Shown here: piece by piece, positions 1 through 28,180 of the stretch
Position numbering within the stretch: position 1 is the stretch's first letter
Layout of the letters: each line of letters opens with the position of its first letter
Assembly (NCBI RefSeq): GCF_026151205.1
Contig: NC_087073.1
Coordinates: 3,493,001-3,557,000 of the forward strand
Length of the DNA: 64,000 bases
DNA from: Bolinopsis microptera
Lineage: Eukaryota; Ctenophora; Tentaculata; Lobata; Bolinopsidae
Reading direction: 5' to 3'
Notes under the pieces: generated by a model
What the model saw: the letters and a program-made list of their open reading frames with translations, nothing else
Told to the model about the DNA's origin: nothing
The model's database searches: none
Made by a program: the position numbers and the translations under genes

Positions 1-2206
1 CTGTGATTTGCACTTGTGTCCATTTCCCAATCCTCTTGTAGTTAAATACGCTATAACAGGGTCCAACATTCAGTTCAGTAGTGCCTTGCTCAGCCTCGAA
101 TATTAACCTATAGCAACATGGTATGGGGGAATTGGGGTCATGGCAAACCTTTGGAGTCTAGACCCTAGCTGATCGCTTGATACAGTGACAGGAATCAATA
201 ATCATGGTGTTGAAAATAAGGTTTAACGTAACCATTTGCTCTCTAACCTTAAGAGATATCTGGAGTCTAGTTAATTCATAATTCAGCTGTAGATTTCAGA
301 AACTGTAAGCGCTGTATGCCGCGCAAAATGGTCCCATGATTGTCAGCAACAACATTTTGAGCTGCTGCTCATCATCAATGATAGTGAAATAACAAATCGT
401 ACATTTTAGCCAAATTAAAATATATTTTACTATAAAGCAATTTATAAAGAGATAAACTCATGTAGCAAACAAATTCCAGCTTAAATTTCATTCTAACTAT
501 TTCATGGCATCTTAAAGTTAAACACAACCTCATGGTACAGGGACTGCAAACCAATTTGCAGTTTAATATTTCATTTTTAGTTGCAAACGCCAAACATTAA
601 CAGCTGAAGAGGTGTAATCACCAAGGGTCTCGAAAAGATTTACCAATACGAAAATTCACATTCCACAACTAAAATACATTAATACAAGCCGAAATCGGCG
701 ACGAAGAGGATTAAATTCATATTACCGCAGTAAACAATACTTACGTAAGGTTTAAAGGGACTGAATATAGGTTTACGTGTTAAAATAAGTGCTTTTCAAA
801 AAAGAAATAGAGATCAGATATGTTCTGTTTAATCAACCATTAAATCAGCCCTTTATTTAAGGTAGGACATTGTGGATGTATTACAATTACGTAGGGTAAA
901 ACTCTCGACAACTCATGAAGCCTCTTGATTGGTAACTGATTGCTCGGCCCTCAGTGGTGAGTCGCTAAGCTTGCAATTTGGAAAGATTTAATTTCCACCC
1001 AGTCTGTAACTACAATTCTTACCGCAACTTAAACCCCACCCTCATCCGTCTGGAATTTGAATCTGTTAAAGTTAGACTGGCCAATTTCCTTAAAGTTAAA
1101 TTAAAGGGACAACTAGAAAGTCAAACCGTCCAATCTTGCTCAAATTTCTGAATCAAGATGATTCACTATAATAACATCACCATCTTGGCGAATTTGAAAA
1201 ATGATTTAATGAACTAGGTGGACATGACCATTATATCACTGGGACCCGAGGAGACCCCCATTTACAAGCTCGGGGCTAGTAAGTGATGACAGTTAGACCG
1301 TCCCGCCTGTGTAACTACTACCGCCCCCTCCAACACTCGGAACATTCAGTTAATAGACTAGAGATTTCAGACGAAGCCCTAGCAGAGTGTTTGAAATTTT
1401 GGTGACAGGTCGGAATAGGGGAGAAACTTTTCATTTTTAGCGTATACACACTGTTAACGCACTGATTGATAAATTAACGGGGTTACCCAAGCTCACCGAG
1501 TTATTTACTTTTGTTATCACAGGATGACTGACATCTTCATAAAACTAACATAAACATGGCCTCAGTGCGGAAAAATAAAAGAAATTAAAAACAGAAATAT
1601 ATTCTATAAAATGTATTTTGTACATATCGATCGGTTCATGCAACATAGATGCACATCATGCTACGAAGAGTTGCGTGTATGTTATCTTATCACACAATAA
1701 CATCGCATATCAGGAACTGGTCCCGCTCATAATATTATATATGGAGGTCTTGTACATGATAAAGTAAGCGCAGAATGGGCGCTGATTGAGATACACGCTC
1801 TACAGTCGGAGAAGGAGAGATCAGTTAGAAGTGCACCAGAGGTAGTAGACAAGTATTTTTATATCAGTGTCCCGCCTGGATTAGTGAAGTGGTCAGTGTA
1901 GCCGGCTGTACGTACTCGGACCTATCAACGCTAGGTCAACACAGCGCCGGCCCACCGGCTGGCATATATACACTGTCTGTACCAGACTAATACAGTCCCA
2001 CACACACACACGCACACACACACGCACACACAAACGCACGAGCCAAATCATGCAGAGCTAGGGTGTAAAAATGGGTCACCAGACTCGTTTCTTTCTCTCT
2101 CTCTTGACCGGAAGTGGTGGCGTGTACCCTGCAATTGTTCCAGAAAGCAACAGGATGCAGCCGACTGTTCGCAGATATATCTAACTCAGGAGGTAGGGAA
2201 GTGCGC
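1..2206. other. Gene-free DNA downstream of the SMAD stop codon, with CA and CT microsatellites
   Basis: I see no supportable exon here. The part nearest 2206 should be the SMAD 3' untranslated region, because that gene reads leftward and its stop is at 2207-2209. A TTTATT at about 852 could be a minus-strand AATAAA polyadenylation signal, but it is far away and unproven. A CA repeat interrupted by CG steps covers 1999-2032, and a CT-rich run covers about 2090-2105. Confidence 0.5.
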
Positions 2207-18994
<16,788 letters not shown>

Positions 18995-19545
18995 GTAGAT
19001 GACATTAAGGAGAGGGTCTCTCCCTTTGTAATGTACAATATTGAGGGAAATGCTCGTTTTTTATTGGAGGAATATTTATACAAGTGACGTTTGACAGGAC
19101 TACATCAATTGTGCCACCCTGTGAAAGGTTCTTATATCTAATTCTAATGGACATCATGGAAAAATTTGAAGGACTTTTTAATTGTATCAATACCACAAAT
19201 TGATAACAATTATAATCTTTATTATCGCATCGAGTGTTTATATTTTATATTATTTGACCGGTAAATTTTAAATTTTATCGGTATCAAATCGTTTACATGC
19301 ACTACATTATATGGAAGGTAATCGAGTTAGGCGTTACTATTATGATCGTAACAAACTCTTAAAACCGATAGCCTTTGACTTGATGTCGAGGATCAATCAA
19401 TATGCCGTCCAAGAAATAGATTTCTAAGAATTTTAAAAATAAATTTCAAAGAATTTGTTAATGAAATTTCTAAAATTAGTACCGTTTACATGAAATTTAT
19501 TTATAAATTTATAAAATGGCAGTAGTATTCAGCCAGCCCAACAAA
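18995..19545 (-). repeat. Dispersed repeat, copy B (uninterrupted, inverted relative to copy A)
   Basis: It matches 12310-12610 plus 15796-16050 in reverse complement with scattered differences and small indels. At the position of the foldback insertion it reads ...ATAAAATATAAACACTCG with a single AATATAAA, so it is the pre-integration site. It lies upstream of the SMAD start, so copies A and B bracket SMAD exons 1-3. Confidence 0.87.
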
Positions 19546-19814
19546 CTCTCTCTGGATGCCAAGAACTCAGAGACAGTTCTAGAAGCTTTAAAATAAGAAG
19601 GATTCAAGAAAGATATGATTTCTAAAAGTATTGTAAATTAATGTTATTTTTGGAATGTTTCAATGAAGTAAGTCTAATCCCCAATTTGCTAAAAAACGTT
19701 TTATTAGCTTATATTTAGTATTGGAATGCATAATTAGCTCCTTTTCTATGGGTCTTCGCACCTATAATTTAGCTTAATTATGGGCTGGGGTGGAAACCTA
19801 ACTATGGAAAGCGG

Positions 19815-19990
19815 TCATGAAGGAGACCCCTGAAAAGGTTGGATGGCCTCTCGAGGATGCTGCTTACTTAACAGGTGTTGACAACATCAACCGAGATGCA
19901 GTATGTCAGTTAGCATTGACCCGAGTGGAATGGAGAGACTTATTACGCCGTCCAAGAGATGTGTGCAATGCAGGCCACTCCAAAAACTAG
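19815..19990 (+). pseudogene. LINE C-terminal fragment, same family as 31493-31783
   Basis: The reading KVGWPLEDAAYLTGVDNI, then ALTRVEWRDLLRRP, then CNAGHSKN, ends in a TAG at 19988-19990. It parallels the C terminus of the LINE fragment ending at 31783 (LLEDAAAFTG, SDCRLWREMIRHK, GAGHSND, stop). The W-R and A-GHS(K/N) pattern is the usual end of several LINE ORF2 proteins after the GRPRK motif. Only about 55 residues survive. Confidence 0.65.
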
Positions 19991-20170
19991 GAGACCTCTT
20001 CATGTGGCATGTATGTGTCTTAGGTGTTATACATTTTTGTAGAAATATGAATGACATGATGATGTTTGTGTCATTATTAATTGATTTGATTTGTGTAATT
20101 TCTATCACTTTTCTACTTTAGTTTAAGTTGTAGTACTATGTTAACACTCTCTAAAATTTAAATGTACTGA

Positions 20171-21784
20171 AGGGCAATTCCACCGTGACGGACACCACGA
20201 TTTTGTTGTTTTTTAAAGTTTAAACGAATGTTGTACTCGAGATGTTGTTTATTTATCAGCTCCAACTGTTTATTAGTCCACATTTAACCTTTCTACAGGT
20301 TGTGTGAAAATTTCAGACCCCTACCATTATTACTTTCTGAGATAGCACCCCTGTGACGGACGTGACGTAAATATGACACTTTTTTTGGGTGTCTACTCAG
20401 ATGGTACCCAAATTTATCTCAAAAAGTTATCTATTGTATCTAATTTGGAATTACAATGATAGAAGAAGGTTTAGGGATTTCTGAGATGCCATTTTCTTAG
20501 AGATTGCTCAATTTTTGTTTGCGTGGCGCCATTCTCAAATTGTGACAGACGTGACTGTGACGGACACACGTTTTTTTTCAATTTTTCCAAATCTTCCACT
20601 TGACACTTTTATCTTGTTCAGTGACATCTACTCTGTATTCATGCCAATTTTTAGGCCTCAAATACCCCCAAGAGGTCTGCAACAGCCAAAATCGTCCATT
20701 TTGGGCATACGCTTGGGTATCAGTCTAGGGGCATCAATTATTTCTCTACTTGAACAAATTTATAACTCTGGTAAAACATTTATCACTGTTCAACGCATCA
20801 TACTGTTGAGACCATCTCCTAAAAGTTTCATTACTTTAGTGTTTAAAATGTGGAAGATATTGAATTTTTACTTCAAAAATATGCGAAAATAGGGTTAAGT
20901 CCATTTTTTGTGCCTTTTACCTCTGAAAAAGTTGTAAGCAAATAAAATGGCAAAAAATCAGTAAATTAAATTATTGAATTGCATATGATGTTATTTGATA
21001 GTCTAGTCAACATAGTCAACACAATCCAACCTTATTTGACTTCTATTTGTCTTGGTTTTAGTCAAAATAATGGAAATATGGATAAAAATGGCTAAAAGTG
21101 AGCCGTATGCCCATATATGGGCATATACAAAATTATACATAACTCGGTCATTTTCTGTCCAATTTTTGATTTGACGACATAGTTTTGTTGAGGACGGCCT
21201 CAGCTTTAAGAAAAATGCCTTTAAAGTCTGTTTAAAGATTTTTTGGAGCATTTTTTAAAAAAATGTGACGGACGCGACAAGTTGGGACCCCCCTTACAAA
21301 ATTTTTTTCTTAAAAGATACAAGCCTGATAATTTCTACGGTTCTCCCTTACCTTCAGAAGAGATAGGCTAAAGTGGTTTTTTGAATATAAATAGCACTAT
21401 GTGGCTCTGAAAAAACTTTTTTGCTTAATTTTGTGACGGACGTGACACCATCTTTGTGGAAATTTTTTAGAAAAAGTATTTGAGTAACGGTTTTGAAACT
21501 TTGCATAGCTCTCATTCTTATGCATATGCCTAAGTGTATGGAATTTCATAGAGAAATATTGCTGCATACCCAAACTATGGCCCTTTGAAAATTTGAACGA
21601 TTTTTTTCATTTCCGAGTAGTGTTCCTTTGAATGAGAAAAATCAAAAGTTAACGCAATATGAAACAAAAAACTTTTGTTGACTTGTAAGGTTAAGAGTCT
21701 AATGAACATATTTTAACCAAAATTAGGTGCCTATCTGAACATTTTTCATTTTCACCAAGTGGAACCTTACCGTGGAATTGCCCT
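20171..21784. mobile_element. 1.6-kb non-autonomous element with AGGGCAATTCCAC ends and internal GTGACGGAC motifs
   Basis: The terminal inverted repeats are AGGGCAATTCCACCGT at 20171 and, as reverse complement, AGGGCAATTCCACGGTAAGG ending at 21784. The motif GTGACGGACGTGAC or a close variant recurs at about 20184, 20352, 20544-20570, 21264 and 21433. The flanks suggest at most a 2-bp GA duplication. Open frames inside (for example 20515-20892) are not protein-like. I cannot assign a superfamily; the repeated motif could be a transposase-binding site. Confidence 0.7.
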
Positions 21785-22978
21785 GAAGTGAAAGGGTATC
21801 TAAGGGGTATCTAACCGTTTGATATTATCAGGTTTAAGATGTACATTTCCTTAGTGAAAGGTTGAAGATACAACTCGACTCAAAGGGTGTTATTCTATTA
21901 CAATATGTGAGTTAGTAAGTTTTTTTACAAGAGCAGAGTCTTATACTGAAAAGGAACCTTAGCTGAACATATGCTGGATTGTGACCATGTGACAGTTCAG
22001 TACAGAGGAAAGAAGATTGACAGCAAACATGAGACCTCTATATCAGAAGTCTCATACAACCTCATCCCTGCCCCGATGATGGAGTGGATGATGTGTTAAA
22101 AATATTTGTGTATATATACACATATATAATATATGTATTGTGATTTGTCCTCTGCCAATTGCAACACTTGATTTGACTGTGCTCTGCCAATTGCATCACT
22201 TGATTTAATTGAATGTATTATATGGACACGTTCAAAAAAAGGTGGCACTAAAGATTGATTTTTTTAAATGCGTTTTAAAAATAGTCATTGCTCTTTGTTG
22301 GTTGATATATCTATCTATAACTTTAGAAATTCGATTAAATTTCATGATCCTGAAATCACGGAGTCTCTAGTGCTTATATCACAGGAGTTATCGTTATTAG
22401 TGTGCCAATGAGTCAAAAGTCACACAATTAGAAATGCAAGATGAATCAACACTAGATAATCTGAAAAGTAATATTCACAAAGAAGCCAAAATTGATATGG
22501 TGACTATAATGCATGTAAGGAATGGAATGTCTTATCTGAAATTGTTATTGGTGACAAAATGAGTCAAAAATCACAACTTTAACGTTGGAAATGAGCCTAT
22601 TTTGAGCAGTGATTATTGAATCATCTAACGTTTTTATTGGCTTTCTATCATTTTTTAGGGTACAAAATAGTATTAAATAGTATTAAAACCAGTTAATATG
22701 ATTCAAAAGTCACATTTTCGTTATAGGTGCGCTATTAAGTCACACTATAGTAAGCCTTAAATTAAGTGCACGATATGACAATTTATATTCATTCTATGAA
22801 TCTTATTATGTGATTTTTGAATCCATGTCTAAGCTTATACCATATTGAAGGTCTTTGAGCGATAATTTTTGATCTGGGTGCTTAAATGATTCAAAAATCA
22901 CATAAATCTATCTACCAAATATGTAATTTTCTTTAAAGTGTGACAATTGAATCATATGTAATGTTCAAGTTGTAATGA

Positions 22979-23293
22979 CATTTTGTAAATAGAAAAGTTG
23001 AAAGCTTTAATCGGGGCATCCTCGATGTGTCTTATCAGCAAAGAAACATTTTTATTATTGATAACTCTATTTTTGGTCGCCAGCTCTCTGATGAGTATGG
23101 CAGATGGGATATTGCTGCAAATGGCCCTCTTACCTCAGATATTGTCCACCTTGGTAAAAGTGGTATCCGTAAATTTGCTGCGAATATTAAGGAATCTGTA
23201 GCTGGCAGAAGGAGAAGCCAGTCTAGAGCACGTTTTAACACCAGTCAGGGGAACTTCGGCGGAGCGGTAGAGGGTGGTAGGCGCCCACCATAA
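22979..23293 (+). pseudogene. 5'-truncated LINE ORF1, C-terminal SGNH/esterase-like tail
   Basis: The frame is open from the LINE's truncated 5' edge and reads NRGILDVSYQQRNIFIIDNS, SDEYGRWDIAANGPLTSDIV, HLGKSGIRKFAANIKESV, then an Arg/Ser-rich tail to TAA 23291-23293. The D-x-V-H-L-x-x-x-G element matches the C-terminal Asp-His pair of SGNH hydrolases, which occur in ORF1 of CR1-like LINEs. The frame closes upstream at TGA 22976-22978, at the host-element boundary. ORF2 starts two bases after this stop. Confidence 0.65.
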
Positions 23294-23295
23294 TT

Positions 23296-26200
23296 ATGAT
23301 GATCAAACAACCACAAATTACTAAGAATGTTTGCAAGGGATGCAATAAATTTATCTCAACACACCACAAAATTTTGAACTGTAGCTCCTGTGGAACAGTT
23401 ACTCACTCTAAATGTGCCAAAAATCTCTTCCAATACAGCCACACCAATGACAGCTGGCAATGCTACATCTGCATCGCCAGCTTACCACAACGGTACTGCC
23501 CATTTGCTTCTGCACTTATACGTGACAAACATGACCCAGTCCACCTTGATGAAATTGAAGATGTTTCTGAAATCAATGAAATCCATAAAAGCTGTAAAAA
23601 TTATGATCATAAAAGCTTTAAGAACCTCATAAAGCTGTATCATAGAAATGGGCAGAACCTTACTGGTATTTTTAACAATATTGATGGAAATGCTGCAAAT
23701 TTTGATACATTTGTCACAGAAATCTCACAGTACAGTCATCCACTCTCGTTTATTGGCTTGGCTGAGACAAATATTGATGCAAACCTCAAAGACCTGTATA
23801 GGATACCCGGTTATCTCTCTGAATACACCAATAAATTACGTGACAAATCTAAAGGTAGTGGAGTGGGAATTTACATCAATGAGTCACTTACTTACACCCG
23901 TATTGATAAACTGTGTATGTGTACCCCTAACCTTGAATCAGTGTTTGTCTCCATAACAAATGTTGGTAGGCCCCAAACAGTTGGCGTCCTATACAGACCA
24001 CCTGGTGGATCTGACAAAGATGCCCTACACGAATTTGAGAGCCTTCTTAATCAGGTTCCTGATAGGAACGTTATCCTGCTTGGAGATTTCAACTTTAATC
24101 TATTTAATAAAGGCTCTGCCAGCTTTGAAAACATTTTATATGGAAATAACTTCATCCCACTTATATCACTGGCAACGCACCATAAACCAGGCTGTGTCCC
24201 ATCGCTTATTGACAATATTCTGACAAACTCCACTGACAATATTGTTTCAGCTGGACTACTGGATACCAGGGTTTCGCATCACTCTCCAATTTTCTGTATT
24301 CTCGAATGTAGCATGCCTGAAGAACCAGAACTTGACCCTTATAAACCAAAATACGACTACTGTGAATCTAATATGACCAAGTTCTTAGAAGATATTCAAA
24401 CAAATTTTTGTGGGCAGGTGTGCTACAACGTAGAAAACTTTGAAATTTTTGCAAATAAGATAAAACTTTTGATCGAAGAAAACTTTTTAATTGAATCTGA
24501 ATCGTTCAAAAAGTCAAAAAGAAATATGATTGCAAACCCTTGGATCACACCAGGGATCATTGCATCAGTGAAAAAGAAAGAATATCTTTACAAGCAGTGG
24601 AAGAGTACAATTAAAGAACCCAACCCTCTTGGAGACTCTGATCTATACTTAACCTATAGTAAATTCCGTCGACAGTTAAAATACATTATCAGATCTGCCA
24701 AGAAATTGTACTATTGCAGAAAATTCTCAAAAGTCTCAGGTAATATGAAGCAAACATGGGCACTGATCAATGAACTGAGGGGAAAAACAAAAACTGGAAT
24801 AAAGGCCTCGTTCAAAATAGATGGTAGTTTAGTAAAAGACAAGCGTGTCATATCGAATGGCTTTAACATGTTCTTCTCTTCCATTGCAGGTAAACTTAAT
24901 GCGAAGCTCTGCTCCTCCAAACCAATAAGTCGTGACACAGCTTGCCAGAGGCCCCTTAATTATAAGAACTACTTTAACAAAAGAGTTACCAACAGTATGT
25001 TCTTAAACCCCTGTGATTCTGAGGAAATCGAAAAAATTGTTAAAACCTTCCAGGGTGACAAGGCTAGTGACATATCAATAGCTGTTCTTAAGAAATGTTG
25101 CACTTCAATCTCTAGGCACCTAGCTGGTTTCCTAAACTCATTCATGAAGGAGGGTCTATTTCCAAATATTCTCAAAATAGGTAAGGTCACCCCCGTATTT
25201 AAGAAAGGAGACCCACAGCTGTTTGATAACTACAGGCCTATATCCATTCTACCTATCTTTGGTAAGATATTTGAAAAAGTAATTTACTGCCGACTATATA
25301 GCTTCTTTACTTCACATATGGTCATATACGATAAACAGTTTGGATTCAGATCCAACCACTCAACGGCACATGCCGTCAATTACTCCATTGACCACATTCT
25401 TAAAAACCTAGAAAGTAAGAATCATGTAATTGGCATATTCATTGACTTAAGCAAAGCGTTTGACACAATCGACCACAGAAAATTACTTGTCAAACTTGAA
25501 CACTATGGCATAAGAGGGCCCTGTCTTGACCTAATTGAAAGCTATTTGTGTAACCGACAGCAGTATGTTGATTTCCAAAATACACACTCTGATCACTGCA
25601 AAATTGAATATGGGGTACCACAGGGATCAGTTCTAGGCCCTCTCCTCTTCTTACTCTACATCAATGACATTACCAACTCTAGCAAACTTGGACACTTCAT
25701 ACTGTTTGCAGATGACACGAACATATTTGTTGCTGGAAAAACTGAACAAGAAGCCTATTTGAATGCTAATAAAGTACTTGAATCTGTAAATGACTATATG
25801 GAATCTAACTTGCTGCACATTAACCAAAGCAAATCGGTCTACATGTTATTCAGACCTGGCCGGTACTCGTCCTGTGCACGTGCTCGGGAATATGGCTCTG
25901 AGAACTCACTCACGTTATCAGGCAACACGCTTACACGAGTAGATAAAGTGAGATTCCTTGGTGTTATCATAGACCATGAACTATCCTGGGAACCCCAACT
26001 AGATAACATAAAAAGTAAACTAACTACAAGTATAGCTATAATTAAACGTATTATGAAGTTTATTCCAGAAACAGAGTACCATAAGCTGTATGACTCCTTA
26101 TTCAAGTCTCATATGAGCTACTGTATCAGTAGCTGGGGTGGTGTCACACCTTATAGACTATCTAAACTGTTCTCCATCCAAAAAAGATGTGTACGCCTTC

Positions 26201-26742
26201 TATTTGGAAGCAAACCAAGCTTTGACCGGGCAGAGTATTATGAAACATGTGCACGTGCAAGACCATACAGTGAACACATCGCAAAAAGGAGCTTTGCTTT
26301 GGAAAACACTAAGCCAATATTCAATACCGAGAAAATCATGTCAATCCACAACCTGTACACCCAACATATATCCACTGAACTGTTTAAAATCTTGAAACTG
26401 CATCAACCTATCTCTCTGACAAGTTTATTCCAAACAAGTTCCAGAGCATGTAGCCAAACTATGCGGGTCCCCCGACACAAACTTGAAATTTCTAAACACA
26501 ATTTTGTCTTCAAAGGTACGACTATATGGAACAGTTTGGTTGATAAAATATTCGACAAATGCACTCCTAATGAAAACAATGTCATGGTCCCTGGCTCTAG
26601 TAAATTTTCCGACCTTTCCTCCCCCATCTCAATTATCAAGAGCCGTATCAAAAAGCTCTTACTTGAAACCCAGCAATTGACAACACCTGGGCGTGAAATT
26701 GAGTGGCTCCCCCTAAATAGCTGGGGCATTGAACCAGCTTAG
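23296..26742 (+). CDS. Intact LINE ORF2: PHD-like finger, APE endonuclease, reverse transcriptase
   Basis: This is the 1148-residue protein of a CR1-like non-LTR retrotransposon; it nicks target DNA and reverse-transcribes its own RNA. Residues about 13-60 form a Cys/His cluster like a PHD finger (CKGCNKF, CSSCGTVTHSKC, WQCYIC). The AP-type endonuclease spans about 115-340, with GLAETNID (about 154), YRPPGG, LLGDFNFN (about 261) and SLIDNILTN. Its last motif reads VSHHSPIF where SDH is usual. RT spans about 620-900: PVFKKGD, NYRPISILP, DLSKAFDTIDHRKLL, GVPQGSVLGPLLF (about 773) and FADDT (about 803). The frame has no stop. Start: ATG 23296, two bases after the ORF1 stop (TAATTATG), suggesting coupled termination-reinitiation. 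The copy is 5' truncated within ORF1, so it is probably not autonomous now. It sits inside a TIR DNA element. Confidence 0.93.
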   Translation: MMIKQPQITKNVCKGCNKFISTHHKILNCSSCGTVTHSKCAKNLFQYSHTNDSWQCYICIASLPQRYCPFASALIRDKHDPVHLDEIEDVSEINEIHKSCKNYDHKSFKNLIKLYHRNGQNLTGIFNNIDGNAANFDTFVTEISQYSHPLSFIGLAETNIDANLKDLYRIPGYLSEYTNKLRDKSKGSGVGIYINESLTYTRIDKLCMCTPNLESVFVSITNVGRPQTVGVLYRPPGGSDKDALHEFESLLNQVPDRNVILLGDFNFNLFNKGSASFENILYGNNFIPLISLATHHKPGCVPSLIDNILTNSTDNIVSAGLLDTRVSHHSPIFCILECSMPEEPELDPYKPKYDYCESNMTKFLEDIQTNFCGQVCYNVENFEIFANKIKLLIEENFLIESESFKKSKRNMIANPWITPGIIASVKKKEYLYKQWKSTIKEPNPLGDSDLYLTYSKFRRQLKYIIRSAKKLYYCRKFSKVSGNMKQTWALINELRGKTKTGIKASFKIDGSLVKDKRVISNGFNMFFSSIAGKLNAKLCSSKPISRDTACQRPLNYKNYFNKRVTNSMFLNPCDSEEIEKIVKTFQGDKASDISIAVLKKCCTSISRHLAGFLNSFMKEGLFPNILKIGKVTPVFKKGDPQLFDNYRPISILPIFGKIFEKVIYCRLYSFFTSHMVIYDKQFGFRSNHSTAHAVNYSIDHILKNLESKNHVIGIFIDLSKAFDTIDHRKLLVKLEHYGIRGPCLDLIESYLCNRQQYVDFQNTHSDHCKIEYGVPQGSVLGPLLFLLYINDITNSSKLGHFILFADDTNIFVAGKTEQEAYLNANKVLESVNDYMESNLLHINQSKSVYMLFRPGRYSSCARAREYGSENSLTLSGNTLTRVDKVRFLGVIIDHELSWEPQLDNIKSKLTTSIAIIKRIMKFIPETEYHKLYDSLFKSHMSYCISSWGGVTPYRLSKLFSIQKRCVRLLFGSKPSFDRAEYYETCARARPYSEHIAKRSFALENTKPIFNTEKIMSIHNLYTQHISTELFKILKLHQPISLTSLFQTSSRACSQTMRVPRHKLEISKHNFVFKGTTIWNSLVDKIFDKCTPNENNVMVPGSSKFSDLSSPISIIKSRIKKLLLETQQLTTPGREIEWLPLNSWGIEPA

Positions 26743-27347
26743 TCAACCAGCATCCCATCCCTTGCATACAACTAATTACAAAAGCGCTAATTATACCTGT
26801 TTCAAAAGCATCCTGTCTGGAAGTTCCCTGACTGCCGTGTGAATCTTTGGATCTATTTTTGGATCTATTTTTATATTGATATGATTTTTATATACCTATA
26901 TATTCCTCGCATAATTTCCATATCCGCCTGAACAAACCTGGCACCATCAAATCTTACCTCTAGAAACCCCAGAACTCATCAAGCCTAGTCTAAATTCAAA
27001 ACTAGTTGACCAGCTACGTACAGTTTCCTGGACAACTGGAACCTTTTGGGCCATGCACAAGCCAATAGCATGTATGGTCCTGCAGTGGGGTCTCCTTGTC
27101 CTTGGATCTGTGTTTTGATCCGTCTTTTCTTAAAATTTTCCATTTGTGTCACTTAGAATCACCTTTTAAATGTTAATCGACACCACTGGTCCTAGTTAAA
27201 TTTAGCCATAGCACGACTACTCGAACGTAACAGTTAAATAGGTGTGACATACTATTATATTCTTATAATTATATCATATGAATTGATTGCACTGCTAATA
27301 AATAAAATACTTTGTTTTACTAAAATACTTTGTTTTACTAAGGAAAG
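26743..27347 (+). mobile_element. LINE 3' untranslated region ending in a duplicated 18-mer
   Basis: It follows ORF2 and ends with two perfect copies of TAAAATACTTTGTTTTAC (27303-27320, 27321-27338). Short 3' tandem repeats instead of poly(A) are common in CR1-like LINEs. A tentative target duplication GTAATGA lies at 22972-22978 and 27348-27354, which would set the insertion at 22979-27347. Confidence 0.65.
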
Positions 27348-28180
27348 GTAATGAATCGATAATCACATTTCAAAAATCCAATTAAGTATTATACGTTACT
27401 GATTGATTCATTTGTCACATTATGGAGACAAAATTATCATGGCTTGAGTAGTAAAAGTACTTGCCTAGTTTACTCAGTTTAAAATCAGTGTTTTGTGATT
27501 ATTGATTCCACTATTACTCTAATAACGAACTTCTCCATGACCATAAACAAGTGTCACAACAAATCACTGCAGATTTACTATGAATACCAACCTGATATAG
27601 AGCCAAAAAGTGATACATTCCCCTGATACAGCATCATTTCAATACATGCTCATTTATGTGATTTTTGACTCATTATGGCACTTTTAACCATCCAAATTCT
27701 CTAAATATTAGTTAGCATGCTATAATTCTTATCGATAGAGTTCATTATTACAATCATTCCGTTGATATTCATATCACATTCATCATTCTAAAATAATTAG
27801 TCAGAATTAACCCTGTGTGTGATAATTGCATCATAACTCCACATTTAACCGGTGACTCTTTGCACTTTTAACACTCAACTATGTCAAAAAGGTTCAATAA
27901 TCACATTGAGAAGCAGGACACACTCACAGAATGTAAATTCATCATTAGAGGTGCAAGAAATGAATATTTTGTGATTTCTGGCTCATATCTGCACAATTAA
28001 CAGATATAAAGAGATGAATGACTTAATTATGTGACATTTGACTCTTTTTGGACCACATATCAAAATTTTGTTAACTTTCATAGCACACTCCTTGAGATAC
28101 AAGTATTTTAAAATGCTTCACACAATTTTGACAGTGAAAAATCAAGCTCTAAGTGCCACCTTTTTATGAACGTGTCCATA

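Larger units (their letters stand above)
22221..28180. mobile_element. Terminal-inverted-repeat DNA element with subterminal TGATTCAAAAATCACA motifs, split by a LINE
   Basis: The ends TATGGACACGTTCAAAAAAA...GGTGGCACT (22221) and the reverse complement of 28180 (TATGGACACGTTCATAAAAA...GGTGGCACT) match over at least 45 bases, and TA lies on both sides. Between each end and the central LINE are roughly 0.8 kb of spaced copies, in both orientations, of TGA(G/T)TCAAAAATCACA: for example near 22412, 22561, 22702, 22812 and 22890 on the left, and 27654, 27965 and 28022 on the right. No transposase is found in either flank. Without the LINE it would be about 1.6 kb. Confidence 0.75.

Noticed and set aside
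20515-20892. 125-codon plus-strand frame inside the AGGGCAATTCC element
   Set aside because: It runs through the repeated GTGACGGACGTGAC motifs and shows no protein family; probably chance.
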